From Tolypothrix campylonemoides VB511288 (GTDB taxonomy: Bacteria > Cyanobacteriota > Cyanobacteriia > Cyanobacteriales > Nostocaceae): DNA of 64,000 nucleotides. The stretch lies in NCBI GenBank assembly GCA_000828075.3, contig JXCB02000039.1, forward strand, positions 452,890-516,889, written 5' to 3'. Below, piece after piece: positions 8,775 to 16,936 of the stretch; within the stretch, counting starts at the first letter, position 1, and every line of letters begins with the position of its first letter. Below the pieces are notes generated by a model. The model had not been told where the DNA came from and did not search any database. It was given only the letters and a program-made list of their open reading frames with translations. A program made the position numbers and the translations under genes.

Positions 8775-9010
8775 GCCAGTCGCCTCAACGGGGGGAACCC
8801 CCGCACGGCGCTGGCTCCCTAACCCCTCCCCGCAAGCGAGGAGGGGAAAAAGTACTCCCCCCTGTGTTAACCCCTCCCCGCAAGCGAGAAGGGGAAAAAT
8901 TACTCCCCCCTCTGTGTTTACAAACAGGAAAAAAAATACTCCCCCCTCTCTGCTTGCGGAGAGGAGCCAGCGCCGTGCAGGGGTTTCCCCCGTTGAGGCG
9001 ACTGGCGTGG
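8775..9010. repeat. Inverted pair of GC-rich repeats enclosing tandem units
   Basis: The left end GCCAGTCGCCTCAACGGGG with CACGGCGCTGGCTCC is mirrored at the right end by GGAGCCAGCGCCGTGC with CGTTGAGGCGACTGGC. Between them lie tandem units of CCCCTCCCCGCAAGCGAG followed by GGGGAAAAA and TACTCCCCCC. The whole block is gene-free although it stays open in several frames. It separates the TauE/SafE fusion from the downstream secreted-protein gene and forms that gene's entire leader. Confidence 0.88.
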
Positions 9011-9021
9011 GGGTTAGGGGG

Positions 9022-9624
9022 GTGAGGTTATTTAAATCGATAATATTACTAGGAATTTTAGTAATATTCACAACAAACACTCAGTTCGCATTTGCCCATA
9101 AAGTAACGACCACAGCAGATGTCGGTGCGACCTTACATTTAGAACCAAATGATAATCCCCGCGCTGGGGAAGCGACAAAAACTTGGTTTGCTTTGACTCG
9201 TAAAGGTGGAAAAGCGATCGCTTTGGCAGAGTGTAATTGTCAATTAGTTGTTTACGCTGAACCTCACTCACCTAAGGAACCACCACTCCTCGAACCACCC
9301 TTACAACCTGTGGCTGCTGAACGGTATCAAGGCATACCTGGTACTGAAATTACCTTTCCCAGACCAGGAGCTTATGAGCTACAGCTAAGTGGCAAACCAA
9401 AAGACGGAAAGAGTTTCCAGCCATTTAATTTAAAGTTTGCAGTGACTGTAGCAGCTGGTTCAGTGTCAACAGAAAAACCAGCAAATGTACAAAATGTCAA
9501 TCAAAATTTAGAAAATGTAACAGAGGTGCAAACACAGGGAATACCACTTTGGGCGATCGCTCTCTCAGGTCTTTTAGCCGTAGGTGTGTTCTTCGGGGTA
9601 CTGCGAATGGTCAACAGGAGATGA
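9022..9624 (+). CDS. Secreted FixH/YtkA-like protein with C-terminal membrane anchor
   Basis: About 200 residues: signal peptide (LFKSIILLGILVIFTTNTQFAFA, cleavage before HKV), a beta-rich extracytoplasmic domain (TTTADVGATLHLEPND, TKTWFALTRKGGKAI, then CNCQLVVY with a CxC motif, and FPRPGAYELQLSGKP), a linker, and a C-terminal membrane helix (IPLWAIALSGLLAVGVFFGVL) with a basic tail. The fold hints resemble FixH/YtkA-like domains. The frame stays open upstream through the repeat block, but that part is repeat-encoded; GTG at 9022 is the most plausible start, though AGGGGG abuts it without spacing, so the true start is uncertain. As last gene of the cluster, it probably works with the TauE/SafE fusion. 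Confidence 0.65.
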   Translation: MRLFKSIILLGILVIFTTNTQFAFAHKVTTTADVGATLHLEPNDNPRAGEATKTWFALTRKGGKAIALAECNCQLVVYAEPHSPKEPPLLEPPLQPVAAERYQGIPGTEITFPRPGAYELQLSGKPKDGKSFQPFNLKFAVTVAAGSVSTEKPANVQNVNQNLENVTEVQTQGIPLWAIALSGLLAVGVFFGVLRMVNRR

Positions 9625-9664
9625 GAGACCAGGGAACAGAGGAAAAACTTCTCCCCCTCTGTTT

Positions 9665-9770
9665 CCCTCACTCCCTCACTCCCTCACTCCCTCACTCCCT
9701 CACTCCCTCACTCCCTCACTCCCTCACTCCCTCACTCCCTCACTCCCTCACTCCCTCACTCCCTCACTCC
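9665..9770. repeat. Octamer tandem repeat (CCCTCACT)n
   Basis: About 13 head-to-tail copies of the 8-mer CCCTCACT, with no interspersed unique sequence, so it is not a CRISPR array. It ends directly against the stop codon of galE. This is a typical short tandemly repeated sequence of filamentous cyanobacteria. Confidence 0.95.
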
Positions 9771-10769
9771 TCATTTATGCCGGCTCTGGTGCCACTGCCA
9801 AGCGTGAGTGATAATCTCGTTGAGAGAAGAGTATTGTGGATGCCAGCCGAGGATTTTTTTGGCTTTGTCGCCACTACCAATCAGTGCTGGTGGATCGCCA
9901 GGACGGCGATCGCACTCTACGACTTTGATATCTTTTCCTGTAACTTGCTTTGCAGTTTCAATTACTTCTTTGACTGAGAAGCCGTTACCATTTCCTAAAT
10001 TAAAAACTTCGCTGTCGCCGCCTTTGAGCAAATACTCCAATCCCAAAACGTGAGCGTCTGCTAAGTCGCTAACATGAATATAATCCCGAATGCAGGTTCC
10101 ATCTGGCGTGGGGTAATCAGTGCCGAACACGGAAATAGATTCGCGCTTACCTAACGCTGTCTGCAACACAAGGGGAATCAAATGGGTTTCTGGGTTGTGG
10201 TCTTCGCCAAGCCTACCATTCGGATCAGCACCAGCGGCGTTGAAATAGCGGAACCGCACTGACTTGAAACCGTAAGCAACATCAAAGTCAGATAAAATCC
10301 GTTCTACCATCAGCTTGGTCGCGCCATAAGGATTAATCGGATTCTGGGGATGGTCTTCCGGAATTGGCACAACATCAGGCACGCCATATGTTGCACAAGT
10401 AGAAGAAAATACAAAATTCTTAACAGACGCTGCTAGCATAGCTTCTAACAGGGTCAAGGTGCCGAGAACGTTGTTGCGGTAGTACTTCGCCGGGTCGCTA
10501 ACCGATTCCCCCACGTACGCGTATGCGGAAAAGTGCATGACAGCGGCTACATCGCGCGTTTTAAATAGGTCATCCAATAACGGGCGATCGCCTGTGTCTC
10601 CTACCACAAGTTCTACTTGTAAAACTTTTTCTACCAAATCGCGGTGCCCATATACCAAATTATCGAGTATTATCACGTCAAAACCAGCCTGCTTTAGAGC
10701 AAGCACTGTGTGCGAACCGATGTATCCAGCTCCCCCTGTCACCAAAATGGTGGGTTTTCCAGGCGACAT
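9771..10769 (-). CDS. galE: UDP-glucose 4-epimerase
   Basis: Interconverts UDP-glucose and UDP-galactose using bound NAD; cytoplasmic, supplying nucleotide sugars for polysaccharide synthesis. Extended SDR of 332 residues: N-terminal TGGAGYIGSH dinucleotide-binding loop, SSTCATYG with the catalytic Ser/Thr, YGATK as the catalytic Tyr-x3-Lys, RYFNAAGA substrate segment, and a C-terminal substrate domain with IRDYIHVSDLADAH and RRPGDPPAL. AAGGA lies 7 bases before the ATG. An octamer repeat abuts the stop codon. Exopolysaccharide genes (ABC exporter, sugar transferase) lie a few kb away but not in the same transcript. Confidence 0.96.
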   Translation of the reverse strand: MSPGKPTILVTGGAGYIGSHTVLALKQAGFDVIILDNLVYGHRDLVEKVLQVELVVGDTGDRPLLDDLFKTRDVAAVMHFSAYAYVGESVSDPAKYYRNNVLGTLTLLEAMLAASVKNFVFSSTCATYGVPDVVPIPEDHPQNPINPYGATKLMVERILSDFDVAYGFKSVRFRYFNAAGADPNGRLGEDHNPETHLIPLVLQTALGKRESISVFGTDYPTPDGTCIRDYIHVSDLADAHVLGLEYLLKGGDSEVFNLGNGNGFSVKEVIETAKQVTGKDIKVVECDRRPGDPPALIGSGDKAKKILGWHPQYSSLNEIITHAWQWHQSRHK

Positions 10770-11020
10770 ATTTTTTCCTTTTGAGTTGACAACTACTAAA
10801 TTAATTTAATTTACAGGAGGCAGATTACTGATCTGGAAAATCACAGATACTGGATGCAGTTGTAAGAAATTGCTCTAAAATCACTACGATGGTTGTCGTG
10901 GTGTGAGGCTGTGAGGTATTTGAAGTCAGGTAACAGTACGATTACAATTTGACGATACAATAACCCCACTGCCCCAAAACCTGTAGGCTGACCGCAAAAT
11001 CAAGCATTGAGAGTCAATCT

Positions 11021-11680
11021 ATGACATTTGTACTGTTAAGCCGGGTATTACTGTGGCTACTCGTTGGCACAATTTTATACTCTTTGTTCCAGAGATTCTT
11101 TCCCTCAGGAAATTACGTCGCACGATTATTCTTAATCATTCTGTTCATCGTCGTCTTGCTGTCGTTTATCAATCCCAGGGAACCAGCTGTCGCCTCCTTG
11201 TGGAATGTGATATCCTTTCCACTTAAACCTCTGGGAGCAGCAATTTTACTGATGATTTTTGCGGCACAGAGGATAAAAAGTGGCGGAGGAATGGACGCAC
11301 CAGGAGGATATTTAATCGGTTGGGCGCTGACAATTTTGTTGTTAGCAAGTACACCAGCTTTTGCTTATTTCCTGGAACGTTCACCTGTAGCAATGGTGGG
11401 CGATCCATCCATAGCTAGTCTTGGCATTGTCCAAGGGCGGCTTGCATCGTCCATAGCACCAACCGTACCAACATCTGGGACGCTTGTGGCATTGAGGCAA
11501 GACAATACTGTAGCGGACGTCACCATGACACCATACCTGGCGCAAAATACTACTTTACCTGAGATTCGCAGACGAGGGTTGCGACTGGAAGACTTTGTAC
11601 CTAATGCGGAAGCACTGCAACAAACAACGCGAGTGTGGGAAAGTTATCTCACCTATATTTCCGGTTTCTTGCGTGGGTAG
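11021..11680 (+). CDS. Cyanobacterial membrane protein of unknown function
   Basis: 219 residues. Four hydrophobic helices occupy the first 125 or so residues (LLSRVLLWLLVGTILYSLF; LFLIILFIVVLLSFI; PLKPLGAAILLMIFA; LIGWALTILLLASTPAFAYFL). The first part resembles the N-terminal membrane region found before YdcF/DUF218 domains in cyanobacteria, but the DUF218 domain itself is absent. The remaining 90 residues are probably extracytoplasmic (SSIAPTVPTSGTLVALRQD) with a helical end. No catalytic motif is visible. A free-standing gene with its own leader of about 250 bp. Confidence 0.6.
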   Translation: MTFVLLSRVLLWLLVGTILYSLFQRFFPSGNYVARLFLIILFIVVLLSFINPREPAVASLWNVISFPLKPLGAAILLMIFAAQRIKSGGGMDAPGGYLIGWALTILLLASTPAFAYFLERSPVAMVGDPSIASLGIVQGRLASSIAPTVPTSGTLVALRQDNTVADVTMTPYLAQNTTLPEIRRRGLRLEDFVPNAEALQQTTRVWESYLTYISGFLRG

Positions 11681-12041
11681 ATAGGCGTTGAGCTAGAAAA
11701 TGAATTATCACAAGGTCACCACGCTATACTGTTGTGGCTGACCTTATTTTTTGACTGATGAGCTGCTTTTTGCGCCTGTAGTATGAAGACACTTCGGTTT
11801 TGGCTTAGTCTAATATTGAAAAGTTACTTCAAAGGGGTGTAGAGGAATACGGGTGTAAGGGCGACTTTTTGAACGTGGGATTAAAACAAGGACGCCTTGT
11901 CGAAACACGCCTACAAAGATGGATACAAATCTTTTTTTCTTGGTGGGCGACCAGACCAACCCGCCCATGATTTTCCTTTCCCCCCCCCCCACACCCTTAC
12001 CCCCTTACACCCCTACCCCCCTAGTTTTTATAATTGCTTGA
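11681..12041. other. Intergenic region, no gene seen
   Basis: 361 bp between the membrane-protein gene and the ABC exporter. It contains an isolated poly-C tract with CACCCTTACCCCCTTACACCCC words just before the exporter start. Short open frames on both strands have no recognisable protein. No promoter motif is clear. Confidence 0.55.
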
Positions 12042-13793
12042 ATGGCAAAATCACGACGGCTGGCTACACTCTTTGCATACCTGCGCCCTCAATGGCGGGA
12101 GGCGGCACTAGGTATTATCGCCTTGTTCATTGTTAATGGGTTGGGTGTTTACATCCCTCTGCTGATTCGCGCTTGCGTTGACCAACTCTCAGTAGAATTC
12201 AGCTTAAATCAAGTCAGAAATCTTGTATTACAAATTGTATTGTTTAGTTCAGCCATGTGGTTGATCCGCATGGCTTCCCGGATTTGGTTGTTTGGCGTAG
12301 GGCGTCAGGTGGAATTTGACCTAAAACAACGGATTTTTCAACACTTGCTGACACTGGAACCGTCCTATTTTGCCAGCAATACCGTAGGGGACTTGATTAG
12401 TCGGGCGACGAGTGATGTGGACAATATCCGGCGTCTGTTAGGTTTTGCAGTCCTGAGTATAGCAAATACGGTATTTGCCTACGTTCTTACCTTGCCAGTC
12501 ATGCTGTCGCTCAGTGTGGATCTCACATTAGCCTCATTGGCAGTGTATCCTGTGATGTTTTTCTTGGTACATTTGTTTAGCGATCGCTTACGCACCGAAC
12601 AGTTAGACGTGCAGGAAAGACTCTCCGACATCAGCGAACTGATTCAAGAGGATGTCAGCGGTATTGCCTTAATAAAAATTTACTCACAAGAAGAAAACGA
12701 GCGCCGTGCCTTTGCTAGCAACAATCGGCAGCTATTACTGGCTAATCTGAAACTGGCAAAAAGTCGAAACACACTGTTTCCACTTATTGGTGGGCTAGCC
12801 ACAGTGAGTTCTTTTATCATCATCTGGCTGGGAGCGACGCGGATAGTCAATGGAAGCCTTGCTGTTGGTGATTTTATCGCACTCCTGCTCTACGTAGAGC
12901 GTTTGGTTTTCCCCACAGCTCTGTTAGGATTTACGATTACTACCTACCAACGAGGTGAAGTGAGCATTGACCGCCTTGAAGCAATTCTTACTGTCAGACC
13001 TAAAATTAAAGATGCGTCAGATGTCATTCATCTGCCACGAGAACAGGTTAAAGGAGAACTCACAGCAAAAAACCTCAGTTACACCTACCCTGGTTCCACC
13101 ACTCCGGCACTACAAGACGTAAACTTTACCATAGCTCCTGGGGAAACGGTGGCAATTGTGGGGGCTATTGGTTCGGGGAAATCAACTTTGGCAAATGCTG
13201 TGCCAAGATTGTTAGATATTGAACCAGGACAGTTATTTTTAGATGGGGTGGACATTACCAAAATCGCCTTGGCTGATTTAAGGAGTGCGATCGCTTATGT
13301 TCCTCAAGATAGCTTCCTCTTCAGTACAACAATTAAAAATAATATTCGTTACGGCGATCCCATCAGCGAACAACAACAGGTAGAAGACGCGGCGAAACAA
13401 GCGCAAATTCAGCAAGAAATTAGCTATTTTCCACAACAATACGAAACTATTGTTGGTGAACGCGGCATTACTCTTTCTGGCGGTCAAAGGCAACGTACTG
13501 CTTTGGCTAGGGCAATGCTTGTCAATGCTCCTGTGTTAATTTTAGATGATGCTCTTTCCAGCGTAGATAATCAAACAGCGACAGCCATTTTGAGAAATCT
13601 CTCTGGTGATAAGCAACGAAAAACAGTCGTTTTCATCACTCATCAACTCTCTGCTGCTGCTGCTGCTGACCGAATTTTAGTAATGGATAAGGGTAAAATA
13701 GTTCAGGCAGGTACACAGATAGAACTTTTGCAGCAACCAGGGCTTTATAGAACTTTATGGAGCCAACATCAGGTAGAAGAATTATTGCATTAG
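12042..13793 (+). CDS. ABC exporter half-transporter (permease-ATPase fusion)
   Basis: 583 residues of the MsbA/MDR-like type: an N-terminal six-helix membrane domain (about 1-310) including the coupling region SERLSDISELIQEDVSGIALIK-like segment, then a nucleotide-binding domain (about 340-580). Walker A is GAIGSGKST, Q-loop YVPQDSF, signature LSGGQRQR, Walker B LILDDALS with catalytic Asp/Glu position occupied by D-A, and switch His in FITHQLS. It probably works as a homodimer exporting lipid, glycan precursor or drug. The start ATG has no strong Shine-Dalgarno. A GC-rich hairpin followed by few Ts at about 13819-13844 may end the transcript. Confidence 0.93.
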   Translation: MAKSRRLATLFAYLRPQWREAALGIIALFIVNGLGVYIPLLIRACVDQLSVEFSLNQVRNLVLQIVLFSSAMWLIRMASRIWLFGVGRQVEFDLKQRIFQHLLTLEPSYFASNTVGDLISRATSDVDNIRRLLGFAVLSIANTVFAYVLTLPVMLSLSVDLTLASLAVYPVMFFLVHLFSDRLRTEQLDVQERLSDISELIQEDVSGIALIKIYSQEENERRAFASNNRQLLLANLKLAKSRNTLFPLIGGLATVSSFIIIWLGATRIVNGSLAVGDFIALLLYVERLVFPTALLGFTITTYQRGEVSIDRLEAILTVRPKIKDASDVIHLPREQVKGELTAKNLSYTYPGSTTPALQDVNFTIAPGETVAIVGAIGSGKSTLANAVPRLLDIEPGQLFLDGVDITKIALADLRSAIAYVPQDSFLFSTTIKNNIRYGDPISEQQQVEDAAKQAQIQQEISYFPQQYETIVGERGITLSGGQRQRTALARAMLVNAPVLILDDALSSVDNQTATAILRNLSGDKQRKTVVFITHQLSAAAAADRILVMDKGKIVQAGTQIELLQQPGLYRTLWSQHQVEELLH

Positions 13794-13918
13794 TTCTAAA
13801 AATCTGGTGTAAATAAACAAAGCCCGCGCGCGTCGGCGGACTTTCCCAAAACAAGGTTATTGAACTCGATTGTGGATAATAACTGATAACTGATAATTTA
13901 ACACTATTAATTACGTGG

Positions 13919-14644
13919 TTAGAAAGCTCCGACTCGACCAATAATCATGAAGAATGTCTTCACAATTAATAATACGTCGTACATTGGATACCATTTCTTC
14001 TGATACTGCAAGTCTAAGTCAACGACTTGCTCAAAATCTTTGATATGAGAACGACCGTTTACTTGCCACTCGCCAGTCAAACCTGGTTTAACATTTAAAC
14101 GTTGCCAGTGACGTTGATTGTAGTGAACAACCTCATCTGCTGTTGGTGGACGTGTCCCTACTAAGCTCATTTCGCCTACCAAAACGTTCCAAAACTGTGG
14201 GAGTTCATCTAGGCTTGTGCTTCTCAAGAAGCGCCCGACCTTTGTGACTCGAAAGTCACTCTTATTTTTAAAGATTAATCCGTTGACTTCGTTCTGAACT
14301 AAAGATTTTAACTTCTCCGCGTCAGAAACCATAGAGCGGAATTTACGGATACGAAATGGGACTCCGTTAAGCCCATAGCGTTCTTGTGTGAAGAAAATTG
14401 GACCAGGACTGTCAATTTTAATAGCGATCGCTATTGGCACAAACAAAATAGCTAAAATCAATAGTCCTACCAGGCTCCCCAGAATGTCCAAAAATCGTTT
14501 AAATTTTGAATTTACTGAGGCATGAGGAGCCAGTAGCAATTCCCAACTGTCGGTAGTTGCACTTTCAATAACGGTTGTGCAGGAGGATATTTCGTACATC
14601 GTTAAGCCAATATATTTAATGAACAACGTATTATTACGTAGCAT
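13919..14644 (-). CDS. Bacterial sugar transferase (polyprenyl-phosphate hexose-1-phosphate transferase)
   Basis: Starts repeat-unit assembly of an exopolysaccharide by moving a hexose-1-phosphate onto undecaprenyl phosphate at the membrane. Recognisable family blocks: [33 protein letters not shown] (membrane hairpin; shown here as one region), then [41 protein letters not shown], and RPGLTGxWQ-type [13 protein letters not shown]. The length of 241 residues matches the short, PglC-like core form with a 45-residue N-terminal extension. A start at 14599 (MYEISS) is equally possible; neither has a clear Shine-Dalgarno. It is convergent with the ABC exporter. Confidence 0.92.
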   Translation of the reverse strand: MLRNNTLFIKYIGLTMYEISSCTTVIESATTDSWELLLAPHASVNSKFKRFLDILGSLVGLLILAILFVPIAIAIKIDSPGPIFFTQERYGLNGVPFRIRKFRSMVSDAEKLKSLVQNEVNGLIFKNKSDFRVTKVGRFLRSTSLDELPQFWNVLVGEMSLVGTRPPTADEVVHYNQRHWQRLNVKPGLTGEWQVNGRSHIKDFEQVVDLDLQYQKKWYPMYDVLLIVKTFFMIIGRVGAF

Positions 14645-15273
14645 TAACTTGAATATAGACTTAGCTTCTCAAAAGGAAATCAAGCTCTACGGTACTTTCA
14701 CTGAATCTTCATCGAGAGTTCCTGGGAGCATCATTTTTTATAAATTTAAGTTAAAGCGGGATAAATATATCTTATGAAAGATGAGAAAACAGTATAAATG
14801 TGACGATTGAAAATAACTGTGTTAGGATCTGCTACCAACTCAGTCCATCAGTTGAAAAGTTAAACTCATACCTGGCTTATGCAAACAAACGGCAAAATCC
14901 ATCCTCCTAAAAAGTTGATGTTATTGATAAATACTTGGATGTTGGATGGTCCCTCTTGCAGGATGCTCTTGACAGGCGTGAGTTATCAGAAAAATCAAGT
15001 TGTTACGCTGAGGAACAATGATTTTATTTTTAGGCGAAATCACCCAGATGGGTGGACTCTTTGTTGAAGTAAATAATATAAATTAGTATTTTCTGTTTGT
15101 ACTGTAGGTTCGCTTAAGTTTCCTTTGTTAAAAAAGCGTCTACATCAGTGTCTGGAAGAAACCGCACATAATTTTGAGATGGCAGTCGCTATTTGGCACT
15201 GCTGCTTATATTTACCTGTTCAAAAATAACAGTAAATCTACTGTAATAAATCTGAAATCAAGGTGCTAAAAAA
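14645..15273. other. Intergenic region, no gene seen
   Basis: 629 bp of AT-rich sequence between the divergent sugar transferase and the coiled-coil protein. Two short open frames (14577-14777 and 14879-15067) lack recognisable protein sequence or ribosome sites. No repeat family, RNA gene or clear operator is seen; promoters of both flanking genes presumably lie here. Confidence 0.5.
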
Positions 15274-15573
15274 ATGGTTGTAGCAGAAGTAGGAGTTAAA
15301 GTTAGTCGCTTGGAATCGATTGTTGAACAAATTGGGGAAGCAGTACTTGCAACCACTGAGACAATTGAACGTCTGGCTGAAAGAGTCGATTCTCTCAGTT
15401 CACAAGTTGAAGAACAAGGAAAGCAATTACAGCAGCAAGGATATCAGATCCTTGCTTTGTGTGATGCCGTACAGACTCTTGCTGAAACCCAAGATGATTC
15501 TCTTGAAAAACTCACCCAACTGACACAAACTTTAGAGCGTTTGATGGCAATGATTGAAGAACCAGTTGAGTAG
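15274..15573 (+). CDS. Small coiled-coil protein
   Basis: 99 residues, acidic, almost entirely heptad-repeat helix (for example RLESIVEQIGEAVLATTETIERLAERVDSL-like spacing of Leu/Ile/Val) with a Gln-rich centre (EEQGKQLQQQGYQ). There is no signal peptide or membrane segment. Likely a cytoplasmic oligomer or scaffold; no function can be named. Its stop lies 2 bp from the convergent surE stop. Confidence 0.7.
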   Translation: MVVAEVGVKVSRLESIVEQIGEAVLATTETIERLAERVDSLSSQVEEQGKQLQQQGYQILALCDAVQTLAETQDDSLEKLTQLTQTLERLMAMIEEPVE

Positions 15574-15575
15574 AA

Positions 15576-16256
15576 TTAAACTCTGAGTTTGGTTACAGCT
15601 ATTTTCCCTGAAAAACAGACATCAACATCGGTGCCTGGACTGCGATCGCGCTTGGCATATTCTCCTTCATAATAAAAGTTATTGCCCTCAATGCGGTAGT
15701 TAACAGGCAACGGTTTGGTAGAGGGTTGGCAAAATACAACTTCTGGATCGGGTTCTCCTGGAAGCAAATGAGGCAAATTCACATTCCAGAAAGTTCCTGG
15801 TTCCAGAGAACGCTTGAGTAAGTCAGCTAAAACAGAACTCGTCCACCGTGCTACAACATCCCAATCAACATTCAACTGGCGTTTGCGATAATGGGAAACT
15901 GCAATCCCAGGAATGCCGTGTATCGCTGCTTCCCGTACAGCGGCGACAGTACCGGAAATGTAAGCATCTACTCCCAAGTTACCCCCAGCATTCACCCCTG
16001 AAAGCACAAATTGGATATTTTTGCAAATATGTGTTGAAGCAATTCTGACGCAATCGGCAGGAGTACCTGCAATAGCATACTCGTTCTGGGAGCGTTGCTC
16101 GACATGAATTGCTCCAGTCGTGGTGACTTGATGTCCACAGCCAGAAAGATGGTCGCGAGGAGCAGCGATAATGATTTCTTTACCATTGACAGCTTTGCGG
16201 AGCGCTTGAATACCGGGAGCGTCAATACCGTCGTCATTGGTGAGAATTAAGGTCAT
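15576..16256 (-). CDS. surE: 5'/3'-nucleotidase SurE
   Basis: Dephosphorylates nucleoside monophosphates using a divalent metal; cytoplasmic. Motifs: N-terminal TNDDGIDAPGI with the metal-binding Asp-Asp, SGCGH-type loop SGCGHQVT, GTPADCVRI, SGVNAGGNLGVD with catalytic Asn, and YISGTVAAVREA. The start is set at 16256 (MTLILTNDDG) because SurE proteins begin just before this strand; upstream in-frame codons add 13 unrelated residues. 226 residues, normal length. Confidence 0.95.
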   Translation of the reverse strand: MTLILTNDDGIDAPGIQALRKAVNGKEIIIAAPRDHLSGCGHQVTTTGAIHVEQRSQNEYAIAGTPADCVRIASTHICKNIQFVLSGVNAGGNLGVDAYISGTVAAVREAAIHGIPGIAVSHYRKRQLNVDWDVVARWTSSVLADLLKRSLEPGTFWNVNLPHLLPGEPDPEVVFCQPSTKPLPVNYRIEGNNFYYEGEYAKRDRSPGTDVDVCFSGKIAVTKLRV

Positions 16257-16355
16257 AAATTGTCTTGTTAGGGCTGGTAGAGATCTAAGCAACAAGAGCG
16301 ATTTTCAAGCAAATTTGCTTTGGAAGCAATTGCTTAACCAAATTTTAATTTTATT

Positions 16356-16553
16356 GTGCTTTCCGGTTACGTTCTCATGCTACCGGTAGCCCGTTCGCAA
16401 AGCGGTTATCTTTCAAGAGGTTTGTGGGATTATATCCAAAGGCGATCGCGTAGAATTCTGCCCCCTTACTATGCGGCTCTTCTTTTTAGGCTGCTTATAG
16501 CAATCATCGTATTAGGACTGATTAAATTTTTCCATTCATGTCCAATTTCCTGA
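16356..16553 (+). pseudogene. Acyltransferase-3 family fragment
   Basis: About 65 codons translate to LSGYVLMLPVARS, WDYIQRRSRRILPPYYAALLF and a hydrophobic helix, matching the N-terminal part of OafA/YrhL-type O-acyltransferases (the RRxxRILPPYYxAL block is diagnostic). The usual start region with its catalytic His, and the remaining 300 or so residues, are missing. It is read as a decayed remnant left between surE and a repeat cluster. Confidence 0.7.
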
Positions 16554-16631
16554 AAAATTGCAAAGTGAAAGCGGTGAGTTAATTCACACTCAAAAGTCAT
16601 GAGTAAAATACTTTTGACGAATGACTAATAG

Positions 16632-16759
16632 ACTTCTTGCACTCATTCCGGTTTAAAAATATTTAGAACCACAGATGAACACAGATGCACACAGATAAAT
16701 CATCGGTGTTCATCTGTGTTTATCTGTGGTTTTATTTTCATCCAATTGACTTTTGCAAG
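16632..16759. repeat. Palindromic ACCACAGAT-type repeat, copy 1
   Basis: AACCACAGATGAACACAGATG pairs with CATCTGTGTTTATCTGTGG across a short centre, flanked by outer arms related to CTTCTTGCA and TGACTTTTGCAAG. The second copy is at 22999-23130. The right outer arm is interrupted by the short mobile element copy B; its remainder continues after 16882. Confidence 0.75.
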
Positions 16760-16882
16760 GGGAGCATCCGAATTTTGCACAGAAGCCTTTGTACCCTCAC
16801 CCCCATCCCCTCATGTATGGGAGAGGCGAGGGGGGTGAGGGGATGAGGGCTATCAAGGTTTTTGCACATTTGGGATGCTCCC
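16760..16882. mobile_element. Short non-autonomous inverted-repeat element, copy B
   Basis: A 123-bp copy beginning GGGAGCATCCGAATTTTGCA and ending TGGGATGCTCCC, with TTTGTACCCTCACCCCC and GGGGTGAGGGGATGAGG inner arms. It is bounded by the perfect 9-bp duplication TTTTGCAAG (16751-16759 and 16883-16891). The target is the edge of the ACCACAGAT palindromic repeat, so this is a nested insertion. It is shorter than copies A and C. Confidence 0.87.
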
Positions 16883-16898
16883 TTTTGCAAGAGCTTTA

Positions 16899-16932
16899 AT
16901 GACTCATGACTCATGACTCATGACTCATGACT
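16899..16932. repeat. Heptamer tandem repeat (ATGACTC)n
   Basis: Nearly five copies of the 7-mer ATGACTC, ending 4 bases from the stop codon of the GH31 gene. A typical cyanobacterial short tandem repeat. Confidence 0.9.
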
Positions 16933-16936
16933 ATCT

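Noticed and set aside
8686-9021. N-terminal extension of the FixH/YtkA-like protein
   Set aside because: It overlaps the end of the TauE/SafE fusion gene in another frame and then translates the repeat array; the signal peptide starts only after it.
9665-9770. Possible CRISPR array
   Set aside because: Units are 8 bp without spacers; a simple tandem repeat.
14879-15067. 62-codon plus-strand frame
   Set aside because: No homology recognised, no ribosome site, composition not protein-like.
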